Origin: JASGJS01 sp047601185
GTDB lineage: Bacteria; Pseudomonadota; Gammaproteobacteria; JAURND01
DNA length: 64,000 bases
Assembly: GCA_047601185.1 (NCBI GenBank)
Contig: JASGJS010000001.1
Coordinates: 1,488,001-1,552,000 of the forward strand
Reading direction: 5' to 3'
Numbering within the stretch: the first letter of the stretch is position 1; each line of letters opens with the position of its first letter. Positions 44,123 to 52,409 of this stretch are shown one piece after another. The notes under the pieces are model-generated. The model ran no database searches, had not been told where the DNA came from, and saw nothing but the letters and a program-made list of their open reading frames with translations. Both the position numbers and the translations under genes were made by a program.

Positions 44123-44726
44123 ATGATCAAGGAAAAATCCCAAACTTGGGCTATAATTTCCCAACAATTAGGACGATTGTTTGCAAACTTACCCTTTTCC
44201 CCCAATTCCTATACCTGGATGACCCTACCCATAGCCTTAATTGGGCTATTAGCAATCTGTTATCAGCATATTTGGCTAGGCGTAGTGTTTTTTTCTGCTG
44301 GCAGGGTTGTTTGATTTAGTGGACGGTGCTGTAGCCAGACACAGAGCCTGCTCAACCGGCCATGGCGCATTTTTAGATGGCAGTCTCGATCGATTTATTG
44401 ATTTCTTCTTATTGTTCAGTTATTTCTGGATCAATTTAACTTTACCATGGATGTCGTTAGGACAGTGGATTTGTATCGCAGTGTTTTTTGCCATTATGCC
44501 ATCTTTTATTGTGGCGTATGCAAACCATCGACAAGCCGTGGTGGATCCCGATGAAAAAATTATTTGGCGTATTTTGAATCGAGGCGAGATGTATTTTTTG
44601 ATGTTGTTGATTCCGGTGTTGAGTTTGTATCATCCGGCGTGGGCAAGTTATGCATTTTTTATTTTGGTGGGGTTGTCGGTTATTACGACGTTGCAGACTT
44701 TGTTTTCGACATTGAGATTGGCGTAG
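44123..44726 (+). pseudogene. CDP-alcohol phosphatidyltransferase, frameshifted
   Basis: ATG 44123 with GGAGAG upstream opens a frame encoding the N-terminal ~60 residues (SYTWMTLPIALIG, a TM helix) that stops at 44312-44314. The rest continues in another frame to 44726 with the CDP-OH motif DLVDGAVAR...GAFLDGSLD and further TM helices. Removing one base in GGCAGGGTTG (about 44300-44308) restores GG-LFDLVDGAVAR, so a single inserted base broke the gene. Intact length would be about 200 residues, a small phosphatidyl- or inositol-phosphate-type synthase. Sequencing error is possible. Confidence 0.85.
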
Positions 44727-44740
44727 GGGAAGATTTTTTA

Positions 44741-44900
44741 GCGGGCAAGCTGCCCGCGCTCCCAAAAGCTCCAGCCACTTTTTGGTGAGGAGTTTTTTTA
44801 GCTTGTAGTTCTTCTCATTATTTTAAAAACTAAACAAGATTGATCATGCTATATTGTTAATGATGGCTCGATCCTGGGAGCGCGGGCTGCTAGCCCGCTT
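44741..44900. repeat. Family-1 REPIN
   Basis: Left hairpin with the AGC loop, right hairpin with the GCT loop, lying between the ends of the CDP-alcohol gene and gatB (convergent). It probably also serves as their shared 3' end. Confidence 0.9.
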
Positions 44901-44912
44901 AAAAAGATTCGT

Positions 44913-46355
44913 TCATCCTGTTCCCAAATGCTTCTTCAACAACTCATTTACTTGCTGCGGATTGGCTTTCCCTTTCGACGCCTTCATCACTTGCCCCACA
45001 AAAAACCCAAAAACCGCTTCCTTACCTGCACGATAGGCCGCCACTTGCTCAGCATTATCCTGTAATATTTGTACAATCATCGGCTCAATCACACTATCAT
45101 CGGTAATTTGTTTTAACCCGCGGCTTTCAATAATTTGATCAGCCGTACCTTCACCTTGCCAAACCGCTTCAAAAATAGACTTAGCAATTTTTCCTGAAAT
45201 CGTATTATCGGCGATGCGTTGGATGATGCCTGCTAATAGCGACGGAGAAATAGGAGAGGCATTAATTTCTAAATTCGCTTTATTCAGCGCCCCTAACAAA
45301 TCCCCAATAATCCAATTAGCCACTAACTTGGCATTTCCCGCAGGCACTTGCTGACACACCGCTTCAAAATAATCTGCTAACTCACGCTGTCCTGCCAAAA
45401 TATTCGCATCATATTGACTTAAGCCATACTGCTCACAGAAGCGTTGATTTTTTTGCCAAGGTAATTCAGGCAACGTGTTTCGAACAGACTCGATAAAAGT
45501 CTCATCAAACACTAAAGGCAATAAATCAGGATCTGGAAAATAGCGGTAATCATTGGCTTCTTCTTTACTGCGCATGGGGCGGGTTTCATTTTTTTCCGCA
45601 TCATAGAGCACGGTTTGTTGAACGATGGTGCCGCCTTCTTCTAAAACCGCAATTTGGCGTTGGATTTCATAGTTAATCGCACGTTCTACAAATCGAAAGG
45701 AATTGACATTTTTAATTTCAGTGCGCGTGCCGAGTTTGGTATCTCCCTTACGACGCACTGAGACATTGGCATCGCAGCGAAAAGAACCTTCTTGCATATT
45801 ACCATCACTGATATCAAGATAGCGCACTAAGCCGTGCAAAGTTTTTAAATACGCCACCGCTTCTTTGGCTGAAGTGAGTTGGGGTTCTGAAACAATTTCG
45901 AGCAGGGGAGTGCCGGCACGATTCAGATCAATACCTGACATTCCTGGCAATCCTTCATGTAAAGATTTACCCGCATCTTCTTCTAAATGTGCTCGTGTAA
46001 TACCTATCCATTTTTCTGCGCCATCTTCTAAAATAATTTTGAGCTGTCCTTCTCCAACAATGGGATGATCATGCTGGCTGATTTGATAGCCTTTGGGTAA
46101 GTCGGGATAAAAATAATTTTTGCGGGCAAAAACAGATCGCTGATGAATATCCGCTTCGATGCTTAATCCAAATTTAACCGCTTTGCTGACCGCCTCAGCA
46201 TTCAAGGTGGGCAATACACCCGGAAAACCCAAATCAATAATATTGGCCTGAGTATTAGGCTCTGCGCCATAACTGGTAGATGCACTCGAAAATAATTTTG
46301 ATCGAGTGGAGAGTTGAACATGGACTTCAAGCCCAATAACGGATTCCCATTGCAT
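44913..46355 (-). CDS. gatB: Aspartyl/glutamyl-tRNA amidotransferase subunit B
   Basis: tRNA-binding and kinase subunit of GatCAB, which converts Asp-tRNA(Asn) or Glu-tRNA(Gln) to the amide forms. Start at ATG 46355 (MQWESVIGLEVHVQL), the conserved family start; an upstream frame extends to 46394 but overlaps gatA. The 480 residues include DLPKGYQISQHDHPI, the LNRAGTPLLEIVSEP motif, GSFRCDANVSVR and the C-terminal YqeY-like tail. Third gene of gatC-gatA-gatB, 11 nt after gatA. Confidence 0.96.
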   Translation of the reverse strand: MQWESVIGLEVHVQLSTRSKLFSSASTSYGAEPNTQANIIDLGFPGVLPTLNAEAVSKAVKFGLSIEADIHQRSVFARKNYFYPDLPKGYQISQHDHPIVGEGQLKIILEDGAEKWIGITRAHLEEDAGKSLHEGLPGMSGIDLNRAGTPLLEIVSEPQLTSAKEAVAYLKTLHGLVRYLDISDGNMQEGSFRCDANVSVRRKGDTKLGTRTEIKNVNSFRFVERAINYEIQRQIAVLEEGGTIVQQTVLYDAEKNETRPMRSKEEANDYRYFPDPDLLPLVFDETFIESVRNTLPELPWQKNQRFCEQYGLSQYDANILAGQRELADYFEAVCQQVPAGNAKLVANWIIGDLLGALNKANLEINASPISPSLLAGIIQRIADNTISGKIAKSIFEAVWQGEGTADQIIESRGLKQITDDSVIEPMIVQILQDNAEQVAAYRAGKEAVFGFFVGQVMKASKGKANPQQVNELLKKHLGTG

Positions 46356-46366
46356 AGTGAGATTCT

Positions 46367-47815
46367 CTATAAGGAAGTTGCGCGTAAATGCCAATCGGTG
46401 TTGGCTTGAAATTGATGCGCAACATTGAATAATTTAGCTTCGGAGAAGTGCGGCCCTAACAGCTGCAATCCCACCGGTAAGTGATTGATTAATCCAGCCG
46501 GAATCGAAATCCCCGGAATCCCTGCCATACTTGCTGGAATGGTATAAGTGTCGTTGAGATACATACTCACCGGATCGGTATTTTTTTCACCTAACTTAAA
46601 GGCTGGCCCTGGCGTGGTCGGTGATAAAATCACATCCACTTGTTTAAAGGCATTGCGAAAATCTAAGCTCATCAGCTGCCGAACTTTTTGTGCCTGAATA
46701 TAATACGCATCATAAAAACCGGCTGATAAGACATAAGTTCCGATCATAATTCGACGCTTCACTTCTTCGCCAAAACCTTCACTGCGGGATCTTTCGTATA
46801 AATCCACTAGATCTTTGGGATTTTCGCAGCGATAGCCATAGCGGATCCCATCAAAACGGGCTAAGTTAGAGGAACATTCGGCCGGTGCTACTACATAATA
46901 CGTCGCGACGGCTGCTTTGGTGTTAGGTAAGGAAATTTCATGGAAGCTGGCGCCTAAGGTTTTAAATTGCTCAATTGCAGCCTCCATCGCCTGTTCCATG
47001 GCGGGATCTAGATTATGGGCAAAATATTCTTTAGGCAGACCAATTTTCAGCGAACTTAACGGCGTGGCAAGCGCTTGCGTGTAATCAGGCACAGGTTCTT
47101 TTGAGCTGGTGGAATCTCTTTCATCATAGCCTGCAATAGCATTTAACAGCATAGCGCAATCTTCTGCGGTATGCGCGAAAATCCCAGCTTGATCTAAACT
47201 CGAAGCGAAGGCAATCATGCCATAACGTGAAACGCGTCCATAGGTAGGTTTTAAGCCGGTGATCCCACACAACGCCGCGGGTTGACGCACCGAGCCACCG
47301 GTATCAGTTCCAGTGCTGATAGGCGCTAACCCGCCGGCCACCGCTGCAGCTGATCCCCCAGATGATCCACCTGGAACATAATCTGTGTTCCAAGGATTCC
47401 TCACCGGCCCGTAATAACTGGTTTCATTGGAAGAGCCCATCGCGAACTCATCCATATTGGTTTTACCCAAATTCACCATGCCGGCCTGATTACAGCGTTC
47501 GATAACAGTGGCATTATACGGCGCAATAAAATTATCCAGCATTTTAGAGCCACAGCTGGTCCGAATATTCTGCGTACAAAAAATATCTTTATGCGCAATC
47601 GGCACACCCAATAAAGGGGCATTGTCGCCTTGCGCGCGGCGTTGGTCGGCTTGCTCAGCGGCTTGTAGCGCTTGCTCGGCTGTCACCGTAATGAAACTAT
47701 TGAGCTTAGGGTCTAACTGCTCAATCCGCTTGAGATAATCCTGGGTCAGTTCAACACTAGACCAGGATTTGTTGGCTAAGCCTTGGGATAATTCTGCAAT
47801 GGTTTTATAAGCCAT
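46367..47815 (-). CDS. gatA: Aspartyl/glutamyl-tRNA amidotransferase subunit A
   Basis: Glutaminase subunit of GatCAB supplying ammonia. At 482 residues it shows the amidase-signature Ser-cisSer-Lys triad: Lys in VPIAHKDIFCT (about 77), cis-Ser and nucleophile Ser in GGSSGGSAAAVAGGLAP and GTDTGGSVRQPAA (about 150-180). Conserved C-terminal GLQLLGPHFSEAKLF. Situated 11 nt after gatC. Confidence 0.97.
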   Translation of the reverse strand: MAYKTIAELSQGLANKSWSSVELTQDYLKRIEQLDPKLNSFITVTAEQALQAAEQADQRRAQGDNAPLLGVPIAHKDIFCTQNIRTSCGSKMLDNFIAPYNATVIERCNQAGMVNLGKTNMDEFAMGSSNETSYYGPVRNPWNTDYVPGGSSGGSAAAVAGGLAPISTGTDTGGSVRQPAALCGITGLKPTYGRVSRYGMIAFASSLDQAGIFAHTAEDCAMLLNAIAGYDERDSTSSKEPVPDYTQALATPLSSLKIGLPKEYFAHNLDPAMEQAMEAAIEQFKTLGASFHEISLPNTKAAVATYYVVAPAECSSNLARFDGIRYGYRCENPKDLVDLYERSRSEGFGEEVKRRIMIGTYVLSAGFYDAYYIQAQKVRQLMSLDFRNAFKQVDVILSPTTPGPAFKLGEKNTDPVSMYLNDTYTIPASMAGIPGISIPAGLINHLPVGLQLLGPHFSEAKLFNVAHQFQANTDWHLRATSL

Positions 47816-47826
47816 GAATCACCTGA

Positions 47827-48129
47827 TTATTCAATCACTTGGGGAACTAAATACAACCCGCTTTCAACGTTTTTAGCGAGTTTTTGTAATGCCTCTCGAT
47901 CAATAGTGCCTGCGACAGCATCCGGGCGCCAATTGAGCTTAGCATCCACCAGCGGGGAAGCCATAGGTGCAACCCCTTCGGTATTAATCTCATTAATTTC
48001 GGCAATCAGCCCTAAAATATGGCTTAAATTTTGAGCATAGGCGTGGATTTGTGTAGCATCGCAGCGCAAACGCGCCAGCTCCGCGACTTTTTTAATCTCA
48101 TTTTCAGTAATATTCGGGGTTGTCGACAC
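47827..48129 (-). CDS. gatC: Aspartyl/glutamyl-tRNA amidotransferase subunit C
   Basis: Small scaffold subunit that wraps the GatA-GatB interface. It has 100 residues, with typical VAELARLRC near the start and the C-terminal VAPMASPLVDAKLNWRPDAV. The start codon is GTG at 48129 with GGAGAGG upstream. First gene of the gatCAB operon; in related genomes it usually diverges directly from mreB, here 3 kb of accessory DNA intervenes. Confidence 0.94.
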   Translation of the reverse strand: MSTTPNITENEIKKVAELARLRCDATQIHAYAQNLSHILGLIAEINEINTEGVAPMASPLVDAKLNWRPDAVAGTIDREALQKLAKNVESGLYLVPQVIE

Positions 48130-48212
48130 TAGATTGCCCTCTCCAAACGTGGGCGGGCATTATATCGTAACTAAAAACCTATTTTCCAGCTTTTAATTGC
48201 AGGCAATTTTTA

Positions 48213-48386
48213 GCGGGCTAGCAGCCCGCGCTCCCAAGTTCTGCGCCACGCTTGCGAAGTGCCCAATCGTGATTTTCTGCCGCATCTATTCCGATGGAAG
48301 CTTTTGGGCGTTAGGATCTCCATTCTTGATGAGGTCTCTCATCTAAAATGAAGCTCGAGCCTGGGAGCGCGGGCTGCTAGCCCGCT
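48213..48386. repeat. Family-1 REPIN, left flank of the accessory island
   Basis: Both hairpins have the TAGCA/TGCTA-type centre. Its spacer is strongly similar to that of the copy at 50778-50926 (shared CCAAGTTCTGCG and TTGCGAAGTGCCCAATCG), in the same orientation. Confidence 0.9.
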
Positions 48387-48413
48387 AAAAATGATAAAAA
48401 ATTTAGAAGCTGA

Positions 48414-48671
48414 AAGGCACCTTATTTTGAAGCGCTGAGGAAAAAATTTGATCGATTCTGCGTAAGACTTATACCTACCGACGCCCCATTACTGCGGGTC
48501 ACCGTAGAACCCGATAAAATGAATAATTTAAAGAAAACGTCTCAAGTCATGGTTGATAAAGCCATGACAGTGAAGAAAGAAAAGCTTGGGGAAGCCTTTG
48601 GTATTGCAAGTGATGAGGTGATGTTGAATATCAGTCGTTGTTTAGCGGTTTTTCTGGGTATTGCTAGCTAA
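48414..48671 (+). pseudogene. 5'-truncated MazF/PemK-type toxin remnant
   Basis: An open frame without a proper N-terminus begins after a stop at 48411. From about 48462 it encodes RLIPTDAPLLRVTVEPDK, then KKTSQVMVDKAMTV, EKLGEAFG and ends LAVFLGIAS, the C-terminal half of MazF/PemK-type endoribonucleases of the form with DAPLLR and PSQVMVDK. The first ~45 residues, including the usual start and PRPALV segment, are missing; REPIN sequence lies 27 nt upstream. An internal ATG at 48519 could yield at most 50 residues, unlikely to be active. No antitoxin remains. Confidence 0.8.
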
Positions 48672-48684
48672 AAAATTACAAAAT

Positions 48685-48701
48685 CTTAATAATATATTAA
48701 T
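48685..48701 (+). promoter_or_regulatory. Possible PmrA-type box upstream of the 666-aa gene
   Basis: CTTAAT and ATTAAT are separated by 5 nt, the spacing of PmrA hexamer repeats that control many Legionella and Coxiella effector genes. It lies 45 nt before the ATG in very AT-rich sequence, so chance is a real alternative. Confidence 0.3.
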
Positions 48702-48745
48702 ATTTATAGGTTATTATTAGGCGTAAATGACCTGTAACTAAAAAT

Positions 48746-50746
48746 ATGACCCAAACTTCTGCTGAATCTAAAGTTGTTCTATCAACGCATAAACAGACCT
48801 TTTTGGCACAACCAGAGATGCCAAAATCTGAATTCATCCCTTTATCACAGGTCCCTAGCATTATTCGGCATTATAAAACCAAACCTGGTTATGATATTGA
48901 TATTATTCAAGCGGGTAGTTTAACAACACTTTCTGACGACAAGAAGAGGCTTAATCAACGCATTTATGATGATGAAGTACCTTTATACCATCGTCTTTTA
49001 GCAGAATTAGCAGATGACAAGACTCGCTATGCTGCTTATTGTTGCTTTGTTTTGAGAACAATGCGAAGAAGACGAGGCATAGATCTCTTGTATAGGAATG
49101 TTGAGTCATTTCGAGATATGTATGGAGTGACTTATTCACCTGCCCACTTGCAAGCTCTGCAAGAACTTATGAAGGTTCCCGCTGATAACTGTTATGATGA
49201 AAAACACTTTAATAAGCACCGTGTGTCGGTAAATGACTACTTACTTAAGGAAGTTCCCTTAAAAAATGCTATTGAGCTCAGCATTCCAAAGCTGCAAACT
49301 TATATTAGGGTAGAGCTTGAAAAATTAAACGCCTCTTTGCAAGGAAGATTAATTGACCATGACGATATGATAAAAGAGGTTAAAGCCATCCAAGAGAATT
49401 GTCGAGAAAATGAATATAAGGGCTACATTTACACTGACTCTCGATCCTATCACAGTGAAGCACTGATTATTACAAAAGATCGTATAATCAAACCAGTATC
49501 CTGGTTTTATCCCCCTGAAAAAAGCGCTGAAGAGAATACAGGATATCTATTGCCTGAACATTTTCCATTTACCGACTTTTATTCCCCTGATCTCACCCGG
49601 TTTGGACCAAAATGGGGAGAAATTAAAAAATCCATTTTTGGTCCTTACGTACCTGTGGCTCAAGCGGAAACAACAGGGTGCCTTGCGTTATGCTTTAAAA
49701 CTTTAAAAGAACTTCTGAAAAATGATGCTGAACAACTTAAGCATTGGTCTTTTTGCATGCCATTTTATGAGCATAATGGGGCTCAAAGAGGTCTTTTTAT
49801 TCCTCCACCTCAAACCTTACGCTATGCGCAATCTGGTACATTCGTTGATGCCTGGCGAGAGTTGGTAAAAAAAGATACGGCTACTCTTAAATGCGTGCTC
49901 ATCGATTTTGAAAATAACCACACACATAAAAATTATAATTATCCTGGAATTAGCAAGTTATTGACCCAGACAATAGCAATTGCTAACACCAAAAATCTGC
50001 GCTTAAAGGAGCAATGTCAAGAATTAGCAAAAGCTTTTCCAGCTTTTCAACAGAAGTGGCTTGCTTATCACGCCAATTTCGTTGAGCCACAACGCAAATT
50101 AATGCGTAGTAAGGATGGGTTGAACAGAATGTTGCTTTACTCCGCCCAAAAATATAAAAATAAAAATTTTGAAGAGAAAAAACAAAGATCAAGCTCGGAG
50201 GAAAGATCGGGTTTGAAACCAACGCCCTTAGTTCCTGCTGTAACATTCGAAATGAAAGTCTCAGTCTTATCCGGGGAGTCTTCTTCTCCAAGTCCTACCA
50301 CTGGTCCTACAATGCAATCCGCTCCGGTAAGCCCTGCTGCTCCATCTAGCGAACCATTATCTTCTGTGCCTGAGCAAAAACCCTTAACAGAACCTTCTCA
50401 TTCTCGTTGCGAATCAACAGCGGCCTGGATAGTTCAACATAAGGGTCTTATCGCTATGTTAAGTGGTATTATGATTCCGGGTATGGTCGCTGCCACAACG
50501 GTGTTAATTGATTTTTGTCTTAAGGGACAATTAGAAAATTATTTGGAAAGCGGTTTGACAGCTGGAAACTTATTAGAGTCTCCTGCGCAAATATCTTTAA
50601 TGGTAGCGGGGATTGCCATTTTGACTACTTTGACCGTATATGGAATTTTATCCCTACTACATAATAAAAAATCTGAAGCTCATTCAGAGACCCCCTCTTT
50701 GACTCAATCTTTATTGGCAAAGGCAAGCACTACTAGCCCGAGTTAG
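48746..50746 (+). CDS. Effector-like protein with candidate clan CE catalytic residues and C-terminal TM hairpin
   Basis: Unrecognised protein of 666 residues. Residues 1-470 are soluble. Within them SYHSEALIITKD (His236), IKPVSWFYPPE and VAQAETTGCLALCFKTL (Gln306, Cys312) give the order His...Gln-x5-Cys used by clan CE enzymes (Ulp1 proteases, YopJ acetyltransferases). A Pro/Ser linker follows (about 495-555), then two TM helices (about 567-591 and 616-638) and a Ser/Thr-rich tail. It sits alone between gatC and mreB, flanked by REPINs. Deubiquitinase, deSUMOylase or acetyltransferase activity in a host is inference. Confidence 0.75.
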   Translation: MTQTSAESKVVLSTHKQTFLAQPEMPKSEFIPLSQVPSIIRHYKTKPGYDIDIIQAGSLTTLSDDKKRLNQRIYDDEVPLYHRLLAELADDKTRYAAYCCFVLRTMRRRRGIDLLYRNVESFRDMYGVTYSPAHLQALQELMKVPADNCYDEKHFNKHRVSVNDYLLKEVPLKNAIELSIPKLQTYIRVELEKLNASLQGRLIDHDDMIKEVKAIQENCRENEYKGYIYTDSRSYHSEALIITKDRIIKPVSWFYPPEKSAEENTGYLLPEHFPFTDFYSPDLTRFGPKWGEIKKSIFGPYVPVAQAETTGCLALCFKTLKELLKNDAEQLKHWSFCMPFYEHNGAQRGLFIPPPQTLRYAQSGTFVDAWRELVKKDTATLKCVLIDFENNHTHKNYNYPGISKLLTQTIAIANTKNLRLKEQCQELAKAFPAFQQKWLAYHANFVEPQRKLMRSKDGLNRMLLYSAQKYKNKNFEEKKQRSSSEERSGLKPTPLVPAVTFEMKVSVLSGESSSPSPTTGPTMQSAPVSPAAPSSEPLSSVPEQKPLTEPSHSRCESTAAWIVQHKGLIAMLSGIMIPGMVAATTVLIDFCLKGQLENYLESGLTAGNLLESPAQISLMVAGIAILTTLTVYGILSLLHNKKSEAHSETPSLTQSLLAKASTTSPS

Positions 50747-50777
50747 TTTTGATTTGACAAAATTTTTTGTAATTTTA

Positions 50778-50926
50778 GCGGGCTAGCAGCCCGCGCTCCC
50801 AAGTTCTGCGTCACTCTTGCGAAGTGCCCAATCGTTATTCTCTGCCCATCTAAGATTTCCATTTTCGATCACGTCTTTAAATCTAGAATGAAGCTCGAGC
50901 CTGGGAGCGCGGGCTGCTAGCCCGCT
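50778..50926. repeat. Family-1 REPIN, right flank of the accessory island
   Basis: 149-bp copy in the same orientation as 48213-48386, with near-identical left spacer and the terminal GAATGAAGCTCGAGCCTGGG. It begins 31 nt after the stop of the effector-like gene. Confidence 0.9.
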
Positions 50927-51016
50927 ATTTAAAAGATCAAACAGGGTAGCTGTCGCTTAGGTCCCTTTTAACCCAACCTAAGCTACCCGATTAACCTCTT
51001 TGTTTTCATTAAACTA

Positions 51017-51046
51017 TTGACTTCTCATTTGTGAGAGTACGATAAT
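51017..51046 (+). promoter_or_regulatory. Probable mreB promoter
   Basis: TTGACT (51017-51022) and GATAAT (51041-51046) with an 18-nt spacer, 66 nt before the mreB ATG. Good sigma-70 match. Confidence 0.6.
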
Positions 51047-51112
51047 TCCAAGACTAACAGGGCTTTGCGCCAGTACAGCTTGGCATTCTTTATAACCTCC
51101 GGATGGAAGATA

Positions 51113-52165
51113 ATGGCTTCAGTATTCAAAAAGTTTTTCGGTATTTTTTCTAACGACCTTTCAATCGATTTGGGGACAGCGAACACCCTCGTCTATGTGC
51201 GCGAAAAGGGCATTGTGTTGAATGAGCCCTCTGTAGTCGCGGTCAGAATGGATCCGCACACCGGCCAGACCCATGTGGTGGCCGTGGGGACGGAAGCCAA
51301 ACGCATGCTGGGCCGCACCCCTGCCAATATTACTGCTACCCGTCCGCTCAAGGATGGCGTCATTGCTGACTTCTTTATTACCGAGAAAATGCTGCAGAAC
51401 TTTATCCATAAAGTCCATGAACATAGGGTATTTAGACCCAGCCCACGCGTGTTGATTTCTGTGCCTTGTGGTTCTACCCAGGTTGAACGCCGCGCTATCC
51501 GCGAGTCAGCTTTGGGCGCGGGAGCTCGAGAAGTGTTCTTACTCGAAGAGCCAATGGCCGCAGCAATGGGCGCCGGTTTGCCCGTCGAAGAAGCCAGTGG
51601 TTCTATGGTGGTCGATATCGGTGGCGGTACGACGGAAGTCGCCATTATTTCTTTAAATGGGATTGTCTACGCCGCTTCAGTTCGAATTGGCGGAGATCGT
51701 TTTGATGATGCTATCGTCAATTATGTCAGACGCAATTATGGCACCTTGATCGGGGAAGCGACGGCAGAGCGCATCAAGCAAGACATTGGCGCGGCTTTCC
51801 CCAGCAGCGAAGTGCGAGAAATTGAAGTTCGTGGCCGTAACTTGGCGGAAGGCGTCCCCCGTAGTTTCGTGATGAACAGCAATGAAATTTTGGAGGCTTT
51901 GCAAGAACCGTTAGCCGGTATTGTGGCGGCTGTCCGCGATGCCTTAGAAAAAATCCCACCCGAATTATCCTCCGATATCGCCGAACGCGGCATGGTGTTG
52001 ACCGGTGGTGGCGCTTTACTGAAAGATTTAGATCGGTTATTGATGGAAGAAACGGGCTTACCAGTGATCGTGGCTGAAGATCCTTTAACCTGCGTGGCAC
52101 GGGGTGGTGGACGTGCTTTAGAGATGATGCAGGTAGTAGGCGATAGTTTCTTGTCCAAAGAATAA
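51113..52165 (+). CDS. mreB: Rod shape-determining actin homologue MreB
   Basis: Bacterial actin that positions lateral wall synthesis. The ATG at 51113 (MASVFKKFFGIFSNDLS) follows GGAAGA; the further upstream frame is not conserved. The 350 residues include phosphate-1 LSIDLGTANTLVYV, LLEEPMAAAMGAGLPV, phosphate-2 VVDIGGGTTEVA and the adenosine motif GMVLTGGGALL. The N-terminal amphipathic FKKFFGIF likely binds membrane. First gene of mreBCD. Confidence 0.98.
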   Translation: MASVFKKFFGIFSNDLSIDLGTANTLVYVREKGIVLNEPSVVAVRMDPHTGQTHVVAVGTEAKRMLGRTPANITATRPLKDGVIADFFITEKMLQNFIHKVHEHRVFRPSPRVLISVPCGSTQVERRAIRESALGAGAREVFLLEEPMAAAMGAGLPVEEASGSMVVDIGGGTTEVAIISLNGIVYAASVRIGGDRFDDAIVNYVRRNYGTLIGEATAERIKQDIGAAFPSSEVREIEVRGRNLAEGVPRSFVMNSNEILEALQEPLAGIVAAVRDALEKIPPELSSDIAERGMVLTGGGALLKDLDRLLMEETGLPVIVAEDPLTCVARGGGRALEMMQVVGDSFLSKE

Positions 52166-52213
52166 GGCAAGGACAAGGACAAGGGCAAAGTTTAGTTTAG
52201 CACTGAGCAAGGC

Positions 52214-52328
52214 CTCTTCTGGATTGCTGTGGTTCAGGGTGTTTTTGAAGGCAAGTAAAGCGCAACGAAGGGGAGCGTAGTGAGCCATTGCCGGAAAAAA
52301 CACCCTGAACCACAGCAATCCAGAAGAG
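52214..52328 (+). repeat. 33-bp perfect inverted repeat between mreB and mreC
   Basis: Arms 52214-52246 and 52296-52328 are perfect reverse complements with a 49-nt loop. In the mreBCD transcript they would form a very stable hairpin. It is followed by short direct repeats of the type ATACAAGGCACATGC up to 52390. The 244-nt gap holds no gene. It may be a mobile-element remnant or attenuate mreCD expression. Confidence 0.85.
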
Positions 52329-52409
52329 CCGATACAAGGCACATGCTGATACAAGGCAAGGCACATGCCAATATAAGGCACATTGAGACAAATGTAAGGA
52401 GAAACAGCA

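Noticed and set aside
44104..44319. Overlapping frame upstream of the CDP-alcohol gene
   Set aside because: Different frame from the conserved N-terminus, without a family match; a shadow.
51736..52188. 150-codon minus-strand frame inside mreB
   Set aside because: Shadow of a highly conserved gene.
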